DNA from: an uncultured Blautia sp.
Lineage (GTDB): Bacteria; Bacillota; Clostridia; Lachnospirales; Lachnospiraceae
Assembly: GCA_900541345.1 (NCBI GenBank)
Contig: UQJE01000016.1
Span: 1-38,624, forward strand
Length of the DNA stretch: 38,624 bases
Direction of reading: 5' to 3'
Below the pieces are notes generated by a model, which had not been told where the DNA came from, did no database searches, and saw only the letters and a list, made by a program, of their open reading frames with translations. The position numbers were made by a program, and so were the translations under genes. Each line of letters opens with the position of its first letter. Position 1 is the stretch's first letter. Shown piece by piece: positions 1 through 7,052 of this stretch.

Positions 1-375
1 ACCTGCTGTCAAAACTTTAGATGGCGAAATAATTGTTCCACTCCCTTTTAAAATATGTTTTTTTCCATTTATATTCCAAATCGATTCTATATAACAAATA
101 GGACTATATGGTAACTGTTCACTAGCTTCTTTATATACTGGAAAAAGTATATTTTCTCCAACAACACTCCTGTCCTCTGTTTTTAAGTATTTATTTTTAA
201 TATATGTATTTTCACTTCTATTTAAAGCTTCTTCCTCTGACATTTCTATTTCTTTTACATATTTCTCTTGTGTACTAATATCGTAAAATACAAATGAATC
301 TGCTGAAACCGAATAAGAAGTTATTAATATTCCCAAACAAATCATATATAGAAATAAGTAAAATCTTTTCTTCAT
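1..375 (-). CDS. Secreted trypsin-like (S1/V8-type) serine protease homologue, partial (3' end outside window)
   Basis: The reverse complement of 1-375 reads 125 codons without a stop, beginning MKKRFYLFLYMICLG and ending ...SKVLTAG at the window edge. The protein aligns along its whole visible length with the neighbouring 427-1398 product: signal peptide ending SVSA, a D/ESFVxYD segment, VVGEN/VIGEN, PVYK, ICYIxSxW, GxGTxxS and VLTAG. In this family LTAG is followed by HC, whose His is the first catalytic residue; here the frame leaves the window just before it. The catalytic Asp and Ser cannot be seen, so activity is unknown. The start ATG at 373-375 is preceded by a GGGGTG Shine-Dalgarno-like stretch. 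The gene lies 51 bp downstream of its paralogue with no clear terminator between them, so the two are probably co-transcribed. Extracellular location is inferred from the signal peptide. Confidence 0.85.
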   Translation of the reverse strand, partial: MKKRFYLFLYMICLGILITSYSVSADSFVFYDISTQEKYVKEIEMSEEEALNRSENTYIKNKYLKTEDRSVVGENILFPVYKEASEQLPYSPICYIESIWNINGKKHILKGSGTIISPSKVLTAG

Positions 376-426
376 TCACAACACCCCACATTCTAATTAA
401 TTCTCACGCTATATTTTCATAAAATT

Positions 427-1398
427 CTATCGGATTCCTAAAGATTGTAGCCATTTCATATGTGTATTCTCAATATGTACACCTATATTAAATGTATTTG
501 AACCTGAACCTGATGCCACATTAATTCCAGCTAATATCTCATCTGAATTTCCCCGTTGCGTACATACGAGGGCAGCTCCGTCCGTTCCCGTACCAGTATC
601 TACATTATATAAAATTTCTCGTCCAGAACATCTCGTTACATATCCTCTGGAACTATACATAATTCCCTCCAATGTAGTGTTACTATTTGTTTCCTCATCA
701 TGAAATCCTAACGAAATTCCTGCACCTGGGTATCCTGTTACAGTTACTTGGCGACTCGGTAACGCCATCATATCTGAATCTTTAACATATGCTACAGACA
801 TATATCCACAGTCGTTTCCTACACTTTTATCCAAGGTTACTACTCCTATATCACTTTTACGATAGGCATACGTACTGGAATCATTATAGTTTAATTTTGT
901 TAAATCTTCTGGATATGAAAGATGGATTCCTTTTGCTTCTCCATATGTAAGAGTCCCTAAATACTTTCCCGGATATACATAAACTTCATCTGCCGGTCCT
1001 CTCGTATAATCATATATGCAATGCCCAGCTGTCAAAACTTGATTCAAACTTACCATAGTTCCAGTTCCCTGTTTTACATAAGTCTTCCCCTCTGCCTTCC
1101 ATAAAGACTTTATATAACAAATCTTGCTATATTTAAAATCAGATGTAAACGACTTATAAACAGGAAGCATAGAATTTTCCCCAATTACCTTGCGAGATGT
1201 ATTTCCAACCACAGTCGCCTTTCCCACAAAAGATTTTGTTGGCGGAAATACTTCTCCTTCTTCCGCTTGAATTTCCTGTTCCATTTGTTCTTCTGTTTCC
1301 ATATCATAATATACAAACGATTCTGCTGATACTGAAACTGTTCCTACTAATAAAATAAAACACAGTAATAAAACTTCAAATTTGAAAGATTTTTTCAT
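427..1398 (-). CDS. Secreted trypsin-fold protein, probable pseudoprotease (catalytic Ser replaced by Asp)
   Basis: A 323-residue protein with a signal peptide (hydrophobic core about 9-21, likely cleavage after SVSA, residue 25), an acidic propeptide-like stretch (30-50) and a trypsin/V8-like fold. The His motif is VLTAGHC (His126) and the Asp motif is SDIGVV (Asp183). The nucleophile motif, usually GNSGSPV or GDSGG, reads GTDGAALV, so Asp273 sits where Ser is expected; the GAC codon is clear in the DNA. The C-terminal INVASG...NIGVHI follows the usual VxGI...GVRI end of the family, so the gene is not truncated. It was presumably an exported peptidase; with Asp at this position it is predicted to be inactive or to have a binding role. 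It is the 5' member of a tandem pair. A Shine-Dalgarno sequence AAAGGAGA precedes the ATG. Confidence 0.88.
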   Translation of the reverse strand: MKKSFKFEVLLLCFILLVGTVSVSAESFVYYDMETEEQMEQEIQAEEGEVFPPTKSFVGKATVVGNTSRKVIGENSMLPVYKSFTSDFKYSKICYIKSLWKAEGKTYVKQGTGTMVSLNQVLTAGHCIYDYTRGPADEVYVYPGKYLGTLTYGEAKGIHLSYPEDLTKLNYNDSSTYAYRKSDIGVVTLDKSVGNDCGYMSVAYVKDSDMMALPSRQVTVTGYPGAGISLGFHDEETNSNTTLEGIMYSSRGYVTRCSGREILYNVDTGTGTDGAALVCTQRGNSDEILAGINVASGSGSNTFNIGVHIENTHMKWLQSLGIR

Positions 1399-1488
1399 AA
1401 TTGAAACGTCTCCTTTCTTTACACAAATTTATCAAGCTACATTGTTTATTTTTATCCTCCTTTCTTAATTTTTTATATTTCACGTTCA

Positions 1489-1517
1489 TTTATATAAAAA
1501 TATAATATCATAATCAA
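1489..1517 (-). promoter_or_regulatory. Candidate sigma-A promoter for the trypsin-fold gene pair
   Basis: On the minus strand TTGATT (1512-1517) and TATAAA (1489-1494) are separated by 17 bp in very AT-rich DNA. The match is moderate; in DNA this AT-rich other positions could serve. Confidence 0.4.
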
Positions 1518-1637
1518 AATACAAAATCTATTTATATATTTCACAATTTTTTCACAGAATTTTTAGTAACTTTTTTTTAAAATCATGCGTGATTTTTTCA
1601 AAAATGACTCGTGCGGTCAGTTGTTAATATAATAACA

Positions 1638-1678
1638 AAAAACATCTTTGAAACTTTTTTTGTCTCAAAGATGTTTTT
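1638..1678 (-). terminator. Rho-independent terminator of the first NlpC/P60 hydrolase gene
   Basis: Perfect 14-bp stem (1638-1651 paired with 1665-1678; core ACATCTTTGA/TCAAAGATGT) with a 13-nt loop, just after the 1695 stop codon. The stem ends in a T run on either strand, so it may work in both directions. Confidence 0.85.
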
Positions 1679-1694
1679 ATTATTTTATTAAATT

Positions 1695-3296
1695 TTATGA
1701 AAACAAGTCTGCAAGAATCTGGTCTGCTGTCTTATATTTGTAACCTTCTGGATCGCTAAGTATATTACTGTTCCACCTGAAGTAATTTCCATTTATAAGA
1801 TAATTACCACTTGATTCATGATAATCATATTTACTTACACCAGGGTATCTTGCCATATACTGTTCTGCAAGTGCAATTGCCTGACTGTTGTATGTTCCCT
1901 CCGGTGTCGGTGTACCGGAAATCTGGCAGCCTGCATTTGGCGTAGAATGTACGATCACAAGACTCTTATCAGAGCACTGTCCAAGTACGATCCAGGTATG
2001 TCCGTCATTATATCCAATATCTCCCGGTTGGAATTTATAATTGCTCTTTTTAATATCAGCAACCGTCAGAATACTTCCCCAGCCTCTTGAGCGGTAGCTC
2101 GGTCCAACATCTCCGGAAACAACCGTGTATCCATATCCCTCGCCGCTTGTACTGTGCATTGCCTGATAAGCCGCCCATCCTACAAATCCGGAGCAGTCAA
2201 GTCCTTTTGCACGGTTCGCTGCGCTTAAATCGTTCCAGTTATGATAATCATAATCGCTGTCCTGGCTGTCATACCACTGTTTCCACATAGGACTTACTCC
2301 TTTTCTTGTGGCATCTGTCCAGCCTCCGCCCCATACATAAAGAGCCTGTCCTACCGGCTGAAGCGCTCCCGCCAGGTAATTCTTGATGGTTCGTGTTCCT
2401 GTCGGCTTCACGGTATTCGGTCCTTCTGTTTTCAGAGTTGCAACGCCGTCTTTGTCAAATATATATGTTTTTCCGCTGATGGTCATTTCTGTGTTTTCCA
2501 CACGAATTCCGCCATTTTCAGGATTGAGGTAATATTTGGCGCCTGTCTGTTTATTTGTCACCCAACCGGTAACCTTTCTTCCGTCTGTACTCAGGAAATA
2601 GTAGGTTTTTCCGTCAATGTCCTTAAATCCGTGAATCATTGCACCGTCTCTGTCTGACTTCAGATCGGAATTAAAATAACATTTCTTTTCGCTGCTGAAT
2701 GTTTTCCATCCCCGCGCCATTCGCCCGGAAGGATTAAAATATCTGGTGATACTTTTTTTCGTATCTTTCAGCATTACGTCCGCTGACATAATACCTGTCT
2801 TTGTATTAAAATAATACTTGTCTTCTCCCAGATACAACCAGCCGGTTCTCATAATTCCCGTGTCCGGATTGAAGTAATATTTCTTTCCGTCCAGAGTACA
2901 CCACTGTGTCGCCATACGTCCGGAAGAAGTGAAGTATCTTCTGTTTCCGTCTCCATCTTTTCTCCAGCCGGTCGCCATATATAAGCTTTCCGGTGCAGCT
3001 TTCTTTAAGTCACCGCTTCCGAAGTAGTAACGGTATCCGTTTATTGTCTGCCAGCCTTTTTTCTGTTCGCCGGTTTTTGTATCAAAATAATATGTTTTTC
3101 CTTTTATCTTCTGTAATCCTTTTGCTTTTGCTCCACTATCCAATATGTAATATTGTTTGCCGTCAATTTTCTGCCATCCCTTCTTCGCTGCTGCTTCTAC
3201 TTGCATCGGCTGGGAAATAGATGTAACTCCTACGGCAGCAACTGCAAGCATAAGGAGTAATCCAAAAACCTTGAACTTCTTACATATTTTCCGCAT
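1695..3296 (-). CDS. Secreted cell-wall-binding NlpC/P60 peptidoglycan hydrolase (paralogue 1)
   Basis: A 533-residue exported protein. A signal peptide (positive MRKICKKFK, hydrophobic core to about residue 28, AxA-type site near VEAAA, residue 37) is followed by about eleven choline-binding-type aromatic/glycine repeats (about 39-290; units such as GWQKIDGKQYYI and GWLYLGEDKYYF). The C-terminal domain (about 305-533) is an NlpC/P60-type cysteine peptidase: Cys368 in LDCSGFVGWAAY, His433 in GHTWIVLG and His450 in VHSTPNAG make the expected Cys-His-His set. Such enzymes cut peptide stems of peptidoglycan; the repeats should hold the enzyme on the wall. The paralogue at 3493-5085 is similar from end to end. 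The gene has its own promoter and terminator. The start is supported by a GGAAGG ribosome site. The exact bond cut is not predictable. Confidence 0.9.
   Translation of the reverse strand: MRKICKKFKVFGLLLMLAVAAVGVTSISQPMQVEAAAKKGWQKIDGKQYYILDSGAKAKGLQKIKGKTYYFDTKTGEQKKGWQTINGYRYYFGSGDLKKAAPESLYMATGWRKDGDGNRRYFTSSGRMATQWCTLDGKKYYFNPDTGIMRTGWLYLGEDKYYFNTKTGIMSADVMLKDTKKSITRYFNPSGRMARGWKTFSSEKKCYFNSDLKSDRDGAMIHGFKDIDGKTYYFLSTDGRKVTGWVTNKQTGAKYYLNPENGGIRVENTEMTISGKTYIFDKDGVATLKTEGPNTVKPTGTRTIKNYLAGALQPVGQALYVWGGGWTDATRKGVSPMWKQWYDSQDSDYDYHNWNDLSAANRAKGLDCSGFVGWAAYQAMHSTSGEGYGYTVVSGDVGPSYRSRGWGSILTVADIKKSNYKFQPGDIGYNDGHTWIVLGQCSDKSLVIVHSTPNAGCQISGTPTPEGTYNSQAIALAEQYMARYPGVSKYDYHESSGNYLINGNYFRWNSNILSDPEGYKYKTADQILADLFS
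2318..2366. repeat. 49-bp block identical to 4110-4158
   Basis: This segment inside the catalytic-domain coding region matches 4110-4158 in the paralogous gene base for base, while flanking sequence differs at many codons. It encodes the APVGQALYVWGGGW region of the hydrolase domain. Confidence 0.85.
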
Positions 3297-3345
3297 AGAT
3301 ACCTTCCTTTTCTCTTTTTGCGCCCTTTTATATCGGGTGCTATTT

Positions 3346-3362
3346 TTTACAATTTTGTTACA
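3346..3362 (-). promoter_or_regulatory. WalR-type box (TGTAAC-N5-TGTAAA)
   Basis: The minus strand reads TGTAAC AAAAT TGTAAA, a full match to the WalR (YycF) consensus TGTWAH-N5-TGTWAH known from Bacillus and Staphylococcus. It begins 12 bp downstream of the -10 box of the hydrolase promoter, roughly +7 to +23, a position that would favour repression by blocking. That WalR binds it is inference. Confidence 0.6.
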
Positions 3363-3374
3363 AACCTGTAACTC

Positions 3375-3403
3375 ATTATATACGATAAATAACTTCCCGT
3401 CAA
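3375..3403 (-). promoter_or_regulatory. Promoter of hydrolase paralogue 1
   Basis: TTGACG (3398-3403) and a consensus TATAAT (3375-3380) on the minus strand with 17-bp spacing, about 80 bp upstream of the start codon. Confidence 0.75.
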
Positions 3404-3446
3404 CAGAGTTTTGATATTTTCAGCGTTTTGCCGATAAAAAGCACGT

Positions 3447-3483
3447 AAAAAAAGATGAAAGCTTTTCTCTTTCATCCTTTTTT
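3447..3483 (-). terminator. Rho-independent terminator of hydrolase paralogue 2
   Basis: GATGAAAG (3454-3461) pairs with CTTTCATC (3469-3476); the stem is flanked by an A run and a T run that extend it, just after the 3493 stop codon. Confidence 0.8.
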
Positions 3484-3492
3484 TATCCTTAT

Positions 3493-5085
3493 TTAACTGA
3501 ATAAATCCGCAAGAATCTGATCTGCCGTCATATTCTTATATCCGTCCGGATCGCTGAGGGTATTGCTGTTCCATCTGAAATAATTGCCGTTTACAAAATA
3601 GCTTTCAAGTCCTGCACATGTATGGTAATCGTATTTGTAAAATCCATTATATCTTGACATATACTCTCTGGCAAGTGCAACTGCCTGACTGTCGCCATTT
3701 CCGCCCGGTGTTGTTGTACCGGAAATCTGGCAGCCTGCATTCGGTGTGGAATGTACGATCACAAGACTCTTATCAGAGCACTGTCCGAGTACGATCCAGG
3801 TATGTCCGGCATTGTATCCCACATCACCGGCTTTTAACGTATAATTGCTTTTCTTAATATCCGCAACTGACAATGTAGTACCCCAGCCTCTTGACCGGTA
3901 GCTCGGACCAACTTCTCCAGAAACGACTGTGTAGCCTTCTCCTTCTCCTGACTTGCTGTGCATTACCTGATAAGCTGCCCATCCCACAAATCCGGAACAG
4001 TCAAATCCTTTTTCTCTCTGATACATGTAGTTTTTATAATTATAACTGCTGTCCTGACTGTCATACCACTGTTTCCAGAGAGGACTTAACCCTTTTCTTG
4101 TGGCATCGTTCCAGCCTCCGCCCCATACATAAAGAGCCTGTCCTACCGGCTGAAGCGCGCCTGCCAGATAATTCTTAATAGTTCTCTTTCCTGTAGGCTG
4201 TGAAATATCCGGACCGACTGTCTTTATAACTGCAGCGCCTTCCTTGTCAAAAATATAAACAACGCCGTCTATTTCCATCTCTGTATTCTTTACAAGAACA
4301 CCGCCATTATCCGGGTTCAGATAATATTTCTTTCCAGTGCTCTTCATGGTAAGCCAGCCCTCAACCTTGTCTCCTGTCTTACTGTAAAAATAATATGTCT
4401 TTCCATCTATATCATGGAAACCGATAGCCATTGCACCGTCTCTGTCTGACTTAAGATTTGAAATAAAGTAGCACTTTCTGTCGGGGAAGGTTTTCCAGCC
4501 CCTTGCCATTCGTCCAGAAGGATTAAAATATCTCACAATATTTTTCTTCGTATCCTTCAGCATTACATCTGACGCCATAATACCTGTTTTGGCATTAAAG
4601 TAATACTTGTCGTCTCCCAGGTACAGCCAGCCTTTTTTCATGATTCCCGTACTTTTATCAAAATAATATTTCTTATCTTTCAATGTAAGCCACTGTGTGA
4701 CCATGCGTCCCTGAGAATTAAAATAGCGTCTGTTGCCATCTCCGTCCTGCCGCCAGCCTACGGCTGCATTCAGCTCCTGCGGCTTACATGTTTTCAGATT
4801 ACCGATTCCAAAATAATAACGATAGCCGTCTATTGTCTTCCATCCCTTTTGCTGAACGCCTGTCTTTTTATCAAAATAATACACCTTATCATTTAAGACA
4901 GTAAGTCCTTTTGCCTTTGAGCCGTTCTGCAAAATATAATACTGTTTCCCATTGATCTTCTGCCAGCCCTTCTTTGCTGCAGCCTCTACCTGCGTGGGAT
5001 TTGCCACTGCTGTAACGCCAACTGTTACTGCCGCAAGCATAAGAAGCAGACTCCAGATTCTCAACTTTTTCAATACTTTTTTCAT
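3493..5085 (-). CDS. Secreted cell-wall-binding NlpC/P60 peptidoglycan hydrolase (paralogue 2)
   Basis: A 530-residue protein of the same build as its neighbour at 1695-3296: signal peptide (MKKVLKKLR, hydrophobic to about 28, VEAAA near 37), a ladder of choline-binding-type repeats (about 39-290), and a C-terminal NlpC/P60 domain with Cys363 (FDCSGFVGWAAY), His428 (GHTWIVLG) and His445 (VHSTPNAG). It differs mainly in the linker before the catalytic Cys (NYKNYMYQREKG against YHNWNDLSAANRAKG) and in the last 60 residues. It presumably acts on peptidoglycan stem peptides outside the cell. It has its own promoter, regulatory box and terminator, so the two copies are independent transcription units despite being tandem. 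The GGGGACGG sequence before the ATG is the likely ribosome site. Confidence 0.9.
   Translation of the reverse strand: MKKVLKKLRIWSLLLMLAAVTVGVTAVANPTQVEAAAKKGWQKINGKQYYILQNGSKAKGLTVLNDKVYYFDKKTGVQQKGWKTIDGYRYYFGIGNLKTCKPQELNAAVGWRQDGDGNRRYFNSQGRMVTQWLTLKDKKYYFDKSTGIMKKGWLYLGDDKYYFNAKTGIMASDVMLKDTKKNIVRYFNPSGRMARGWKTFPDRKCYFISNLKSDRDGAMAIGFHDIDGKTYYFYSKTGDKVEGWLTMKSTGKKYYLNPDNGGVLVKNTEMEIDGVVYIFDKEGAAVIKTVGPDISQPTGKRTIKNYLAGALQPVGQALYVWGGGWNDATRKGLSPLWKQWYDSQDSSYNYKNYMYQREKGFDCSGFVGWAAYQVMHSKSGEGEGYTVVSGEVGPSYRSRGWGTTLSVADIKKSNYTLKAGDVGYNAGHTWIVLGQCSDKSLVIVHSTPNAGCQISGTTTPGGNGDSQAVALAREYMSRYNGFYKYDYHTCAGLESYFVNGNYFRWNSNTLSDPDGYKNMTADQILADLFS
4110..4158. repeat. 49-bp block identical to 2318-2366
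   Basis: Second copy of the longest exact match I found between the two hydrolase genes; see 2318-2366. Confidence 0.85.
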
Positions 5086-5135
5086 GTTCTCCGTCCCCTT
5101 TTACTCTGTTTCCGGTTACCTGATTTCCATAGTAT

Positions 5136-5152
5136 TTTACAATTTTATTACA
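5136..5152 (-). promoter_or_regulatory. WalR-type box (TGTAAT-N5-TGTAAA)
   Basis: The minus strand reads TGTAAT AAAAT TGTAAA, a full match to TGTWAH-N5-TGTWAH. The 12-bp gap to the -10 box is the same as for the box at 3346-3362, and the AAAAT spacer is identical, so the arrangement is conserved between the paralogues while the surrounding leader is not. Confidence 0.6.
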
Positions 5153-5164
5153 GCCTTATAAAGA

Positions 5165-5193
5165 AGTATAAACCTGTCCAATTTTTCCGTCAA
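5165..5193 (-). promoter_or_regulatory. Promoter of hydrolase paralogue 2
   Basis: TTGACG (5188-5193) and TATACT (5165-5170) on the minus strand with 17-bp spacing, the same -35 hexamer and geometry as the promoter at 3375-3403. Confidence 0.7.
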
Positions 5194-5253
5194 TACCTGG
5201 GAGCAAGGAACTGAAAGTCTGTGAAATCTCCACAATTTCCCACAAAGAAATTA

Positions 5254-5281
5254 GGACAAAACACACAAAGATGTTTTGTCC
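5254..5281 (-). terminator. Hairpin after ddh, probable terminator
   Basis: GGACAAAAC (5254-5262) pairs perfectly with GTTTTGTCC (5273-5281) across a 10-nt loop, about 60 bp after the ddh stop. The T run that follows on the minus strand is weak (AATTTCTTT), so the call is moderate. Confidence 0.55.
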
Positions 5282-5343
5282 CTTTTACACACAAATCCGA
5301 TATTTAATATTTATCCGGTCTGTTCACAGATAAGTTCCTGAGA

Positions 5344-6330
5344 TTACAGAAGATTCTTACGAAGCTCTGCTCCGTCCAAAGCGCTCAAATAAGCAGGCGC
5401 TACATCGAATACGGTCTTGCAGCCTTTCTGTCCTTCTTTGTACATGCGGTATGCTGCACGGGCGTATGCCACAATAACGGAAGAAGTAAACTCCGGATTG
5501 GAATCCAGTTTCAGACTGTATTCGATCACATGGTTATTTTCATTATCCCAGCCTGTTTTTCCGCTTCTGATGACAAAACCGCCATGCGGAATCCCGCTGT
5601 GATCCCGTTTCAGTTCTTCCTCTGTGATAAAATGAACGGTTGTATCATAATCTGCAAAATAGTTCGGCATATTTTTGATTTCTTCTTCGATTTTCTTAAG
5701 GTCTGCGCCTTCCTCCGGCACAACAAAGCACTCTCTTGTGTGCTTCTGTCTTGTAGTAAGCTCCGGATTCTCTCCGTTTCTCACGGATTCAAGAGCAGAT
5801 TCTACAGGAATAGTGTACTGCTTGCCGTCCTTTACGCCTTCCACACGGCGGATTGCATCAGAATGTCCCTGACTTACGCCTTTTCCCCAAAATGTGTAAT
5901 CTTTTCCATTTGTAAGGATTGCGTTTGCATACATACGGTTCAGGGAAAACATTCCCGGATCCCAGCCTACGGAAATAATTCCAACGTGACCGCTCTCCTG
6001 TGCTTTTTCATCTACATTTGCAAAATGCTCCGGGATTCTGGCATGTGTGTCAAAACTGTCCACCACATTAAACCATTTTGCAAGCTCCGGCGTCTGTTCC
6101 GGAAGGTCTGTCGCACTTCCTCCGCAGAGGATCATTACATCTATCTCATCTTTCATGGAAGCCGCCTGGTCTGCAGAATAAACTTTTCCACCTTCTGTAA
6201 GGATTTTTACAGTAGCAGGATCGCGACGTGTAAATACGCCTGCAAGCTCCATATCCGGGTTATGTTTGATGGCGCACTCTACGCCCCGTCCCAGATTTCC
6301 ATATCCAAAAATTCCAACACGAATGCTCAT
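5344..6330 (-). CDS. ddh: meso-Diaminopimelate dehydrogenase
   Basis: A 328-residue protein matching the family along its length. It reductively aminates tetrahydrodipicolinate to meso-2,6-diaminopimelate with NADPH in the cytoplasm, a one-step route to lysine and the peptidoglycan cross-linking residue. The N-terminal Rossmann motif is GIFGYGNLGRGVE (7-19), followed by VFTRRDP; SVGWDPGMFSLNR (about 121-133), the SQGHSDAIRRVEGV segment and the HGGFVIRSGKTGWDNENNH segment are hallmarks of this enzyme. The length agrees with the usual 320-330 residues. The gene stands alone with a clear promoter directly behind the dnaJ-like gene and a hairpin after its stop; the ribosome site AGGAGGAATT fixes the ATG. 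No other lysine genes are nearby, but the adjacent wall hydrolases fit a cell-wall theme. Confidence 0.95.
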   Translation of the reverse strand: MSIRVGIFGYGNLGRGVECAIKHNPDMELAGVFTRRDPATVKILTEGGKVYSADQAASMKDEIDVMILCGGSATDLPEQTPELAKWFNVVDSFDTHARIPEHFANVDEKAQESGHVGIISVGWDPGMFSLNRMYANAILTNGKDYTFWGKGVSQGHSDAIRRVEGVKDGKQYTIPVESALESVRNGENPELTTRQKHTRECFVVPEEGADLKKIEEEIKNMPNYFADYDTTVHFITEEELKRDHSGIPHGGFVIRSGKTGWDNENNHVIEYSLKLDSNPEFTSSVIVAYARAAYRMYKEGQKGCKTVFDVAPAYLSALDGAELRKNLL

Positions 6331-6368
6331 ACTTAATTCCTCCTGTCCATTTCTTTTAACACTTTAAC

Positions 6369-6397
6369 ATAGTAATACGTTCAATTAAGATTGTCAA
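6369..6397 (-). promoter_or_regulatory. ddh promoter
   Basis: Consensus TTGACA (6392-6397) and TACTAT (6369-6374) on the minus strand with 17-bp spacing. The -35 lies only 7 bp from the stop codon of the J-domain gene. Confidence 0.75.
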
Positions 6398-6404
6398 TAT
6401 TTTT

Positions 6405-7052
6405 TTAACAGCACACAAAAGTTCCCGGACAGCAGCAATTACATGCAGCCTGGGCAAGGCAGAGGTTCATACAGATATTTCCTGTCCCTCTGGGCATTCC
6501 TCCGAACGGACTCTGCTGTTCCTGATACCAGGTTCCGCCTCCCTCCATACGCTGGAGCACCATTCTGTACTGCATATTGTCAGGCTCAAGACGGACAGCC
6601 TCCCGAATGTGGTTCAGGGCATTTACATTATTTCCCATTCCCATATTTGCCATTGCAGACAGGTAGTACCACTGCCCGTTTCTCTGGGAAAGGGAGCTTA
6701 ACACATTCAAAGCTTCCTGATAATGTCCGCTTTGTACATAATTTGCCGCAGCCTGCCTTCTCAACTCCTCTTCGTCCTGATAGGTACTGCTTCTCTGACC
6801 TCCGCCGTAGCCTCCAAATCCTCCAAAACCGCCGTAGCTGTTTTCCGCAGAATCGTATCCATACTCACGTTCTTTCATAATCTGCTCATACGCCTGCTGA
6901 ACCTGCTTGAATTTTTCCTCTGCCTGATCCTTGTTTGGATTGTTGATATTTGCATCTGGGTGGTATTTTCGACTGAGACGACGATATGCTTTTTTTACTT
7001 CATCATCTGTTGCACTTCGTGGTACACCTAACACACTATATGGATCTAACAT
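6405..7052 (-). CDS. J-domain (DnaJ-like) protein with Gly-rich linker, TPR-like region and Cys-rich tail
   Basis: A 215-residue cytoplasmic protein. Residues 3-65 form a J domain (DPYSVLGVPRSATDDEVKKA, then the HPD motif in RKYHPDAN), which stimulates the ATPase of a DnaK-type Hsp70. A Gly/Tyr-rich linker (about 72-90) is followed by a helical TPR-like part (about 94-165: QSGHYQEALNVL, YYLSAMANMGMGNNVNALN, EAVRLEPDN). The last 23 residues contain eight cysteines (ICMNLC, NCCCP, VCC at the very end). It lacks the zinc-finger and C-terminal domains of classical DnaJ, so it is a specialised co-chaperone. Its ATG overlaps the 3' end of the DUF5685 gene by 7 bp, indicating translational coupling. 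The client is unknown; the Cys tail could bind metal or a membrane. Confidence 0.9.
   Translation of the reverse strand: MLDPYSVLGVPRSATDDEVKKAYRRLSRKYHPDANINNPNKDQAEEKFKQVQQAYEQIMKEREYGYDSAENSYGGFGGFGGYGGGQRSSTYQDEEELRRQAAANYVQSGHYQEALNVLSSLSQRNGQWYYLSAMANMGMGNNVNALNHIREAVRLEPDNMQYRMVLQRMEGGGTWYQEQQSPFGGMPRGTGNICMNLCLAQAACNCCCPGTFVCC

Larger units (their letters stand above)
1399..1694. other. Intergenic region between the hydrolase gene and the trypsin-fold genes
   Basis: About 300 bp without a gene. It holds the hydrolase terminator (1638-1678), a TGTGAA-N5-TGTGAA direct repeat on the minus strand (1540-1556), a candidate promoter (1489-1517), and an extra strong Shine-Dalgarno sequence (GGAGG, minus strand, 1456-1460) followed 13 nt later by an ATG-TAG start-stop codon pair (1437-1442), upstream of the gene's own ribosome site. 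Confidence 0.5.

Noticed and set aside
1800..3200. Regularly spaced repeats within the hydrolase genes taken for a CRISPR-like array.
   Set aside because: They are the in-frame aromatic/glycine repeats of a cell-wall-binding protein, degenerate at the DNA level.
5530..6336. A 268-codon open frame on the plus strand opposite ddh.
   Set aside because: It is antisense to a clear Ddh gene, has no ribosome site, and its Cys/His/Phe/Ser-rich composition is typical of antisense frames created by codon bias.
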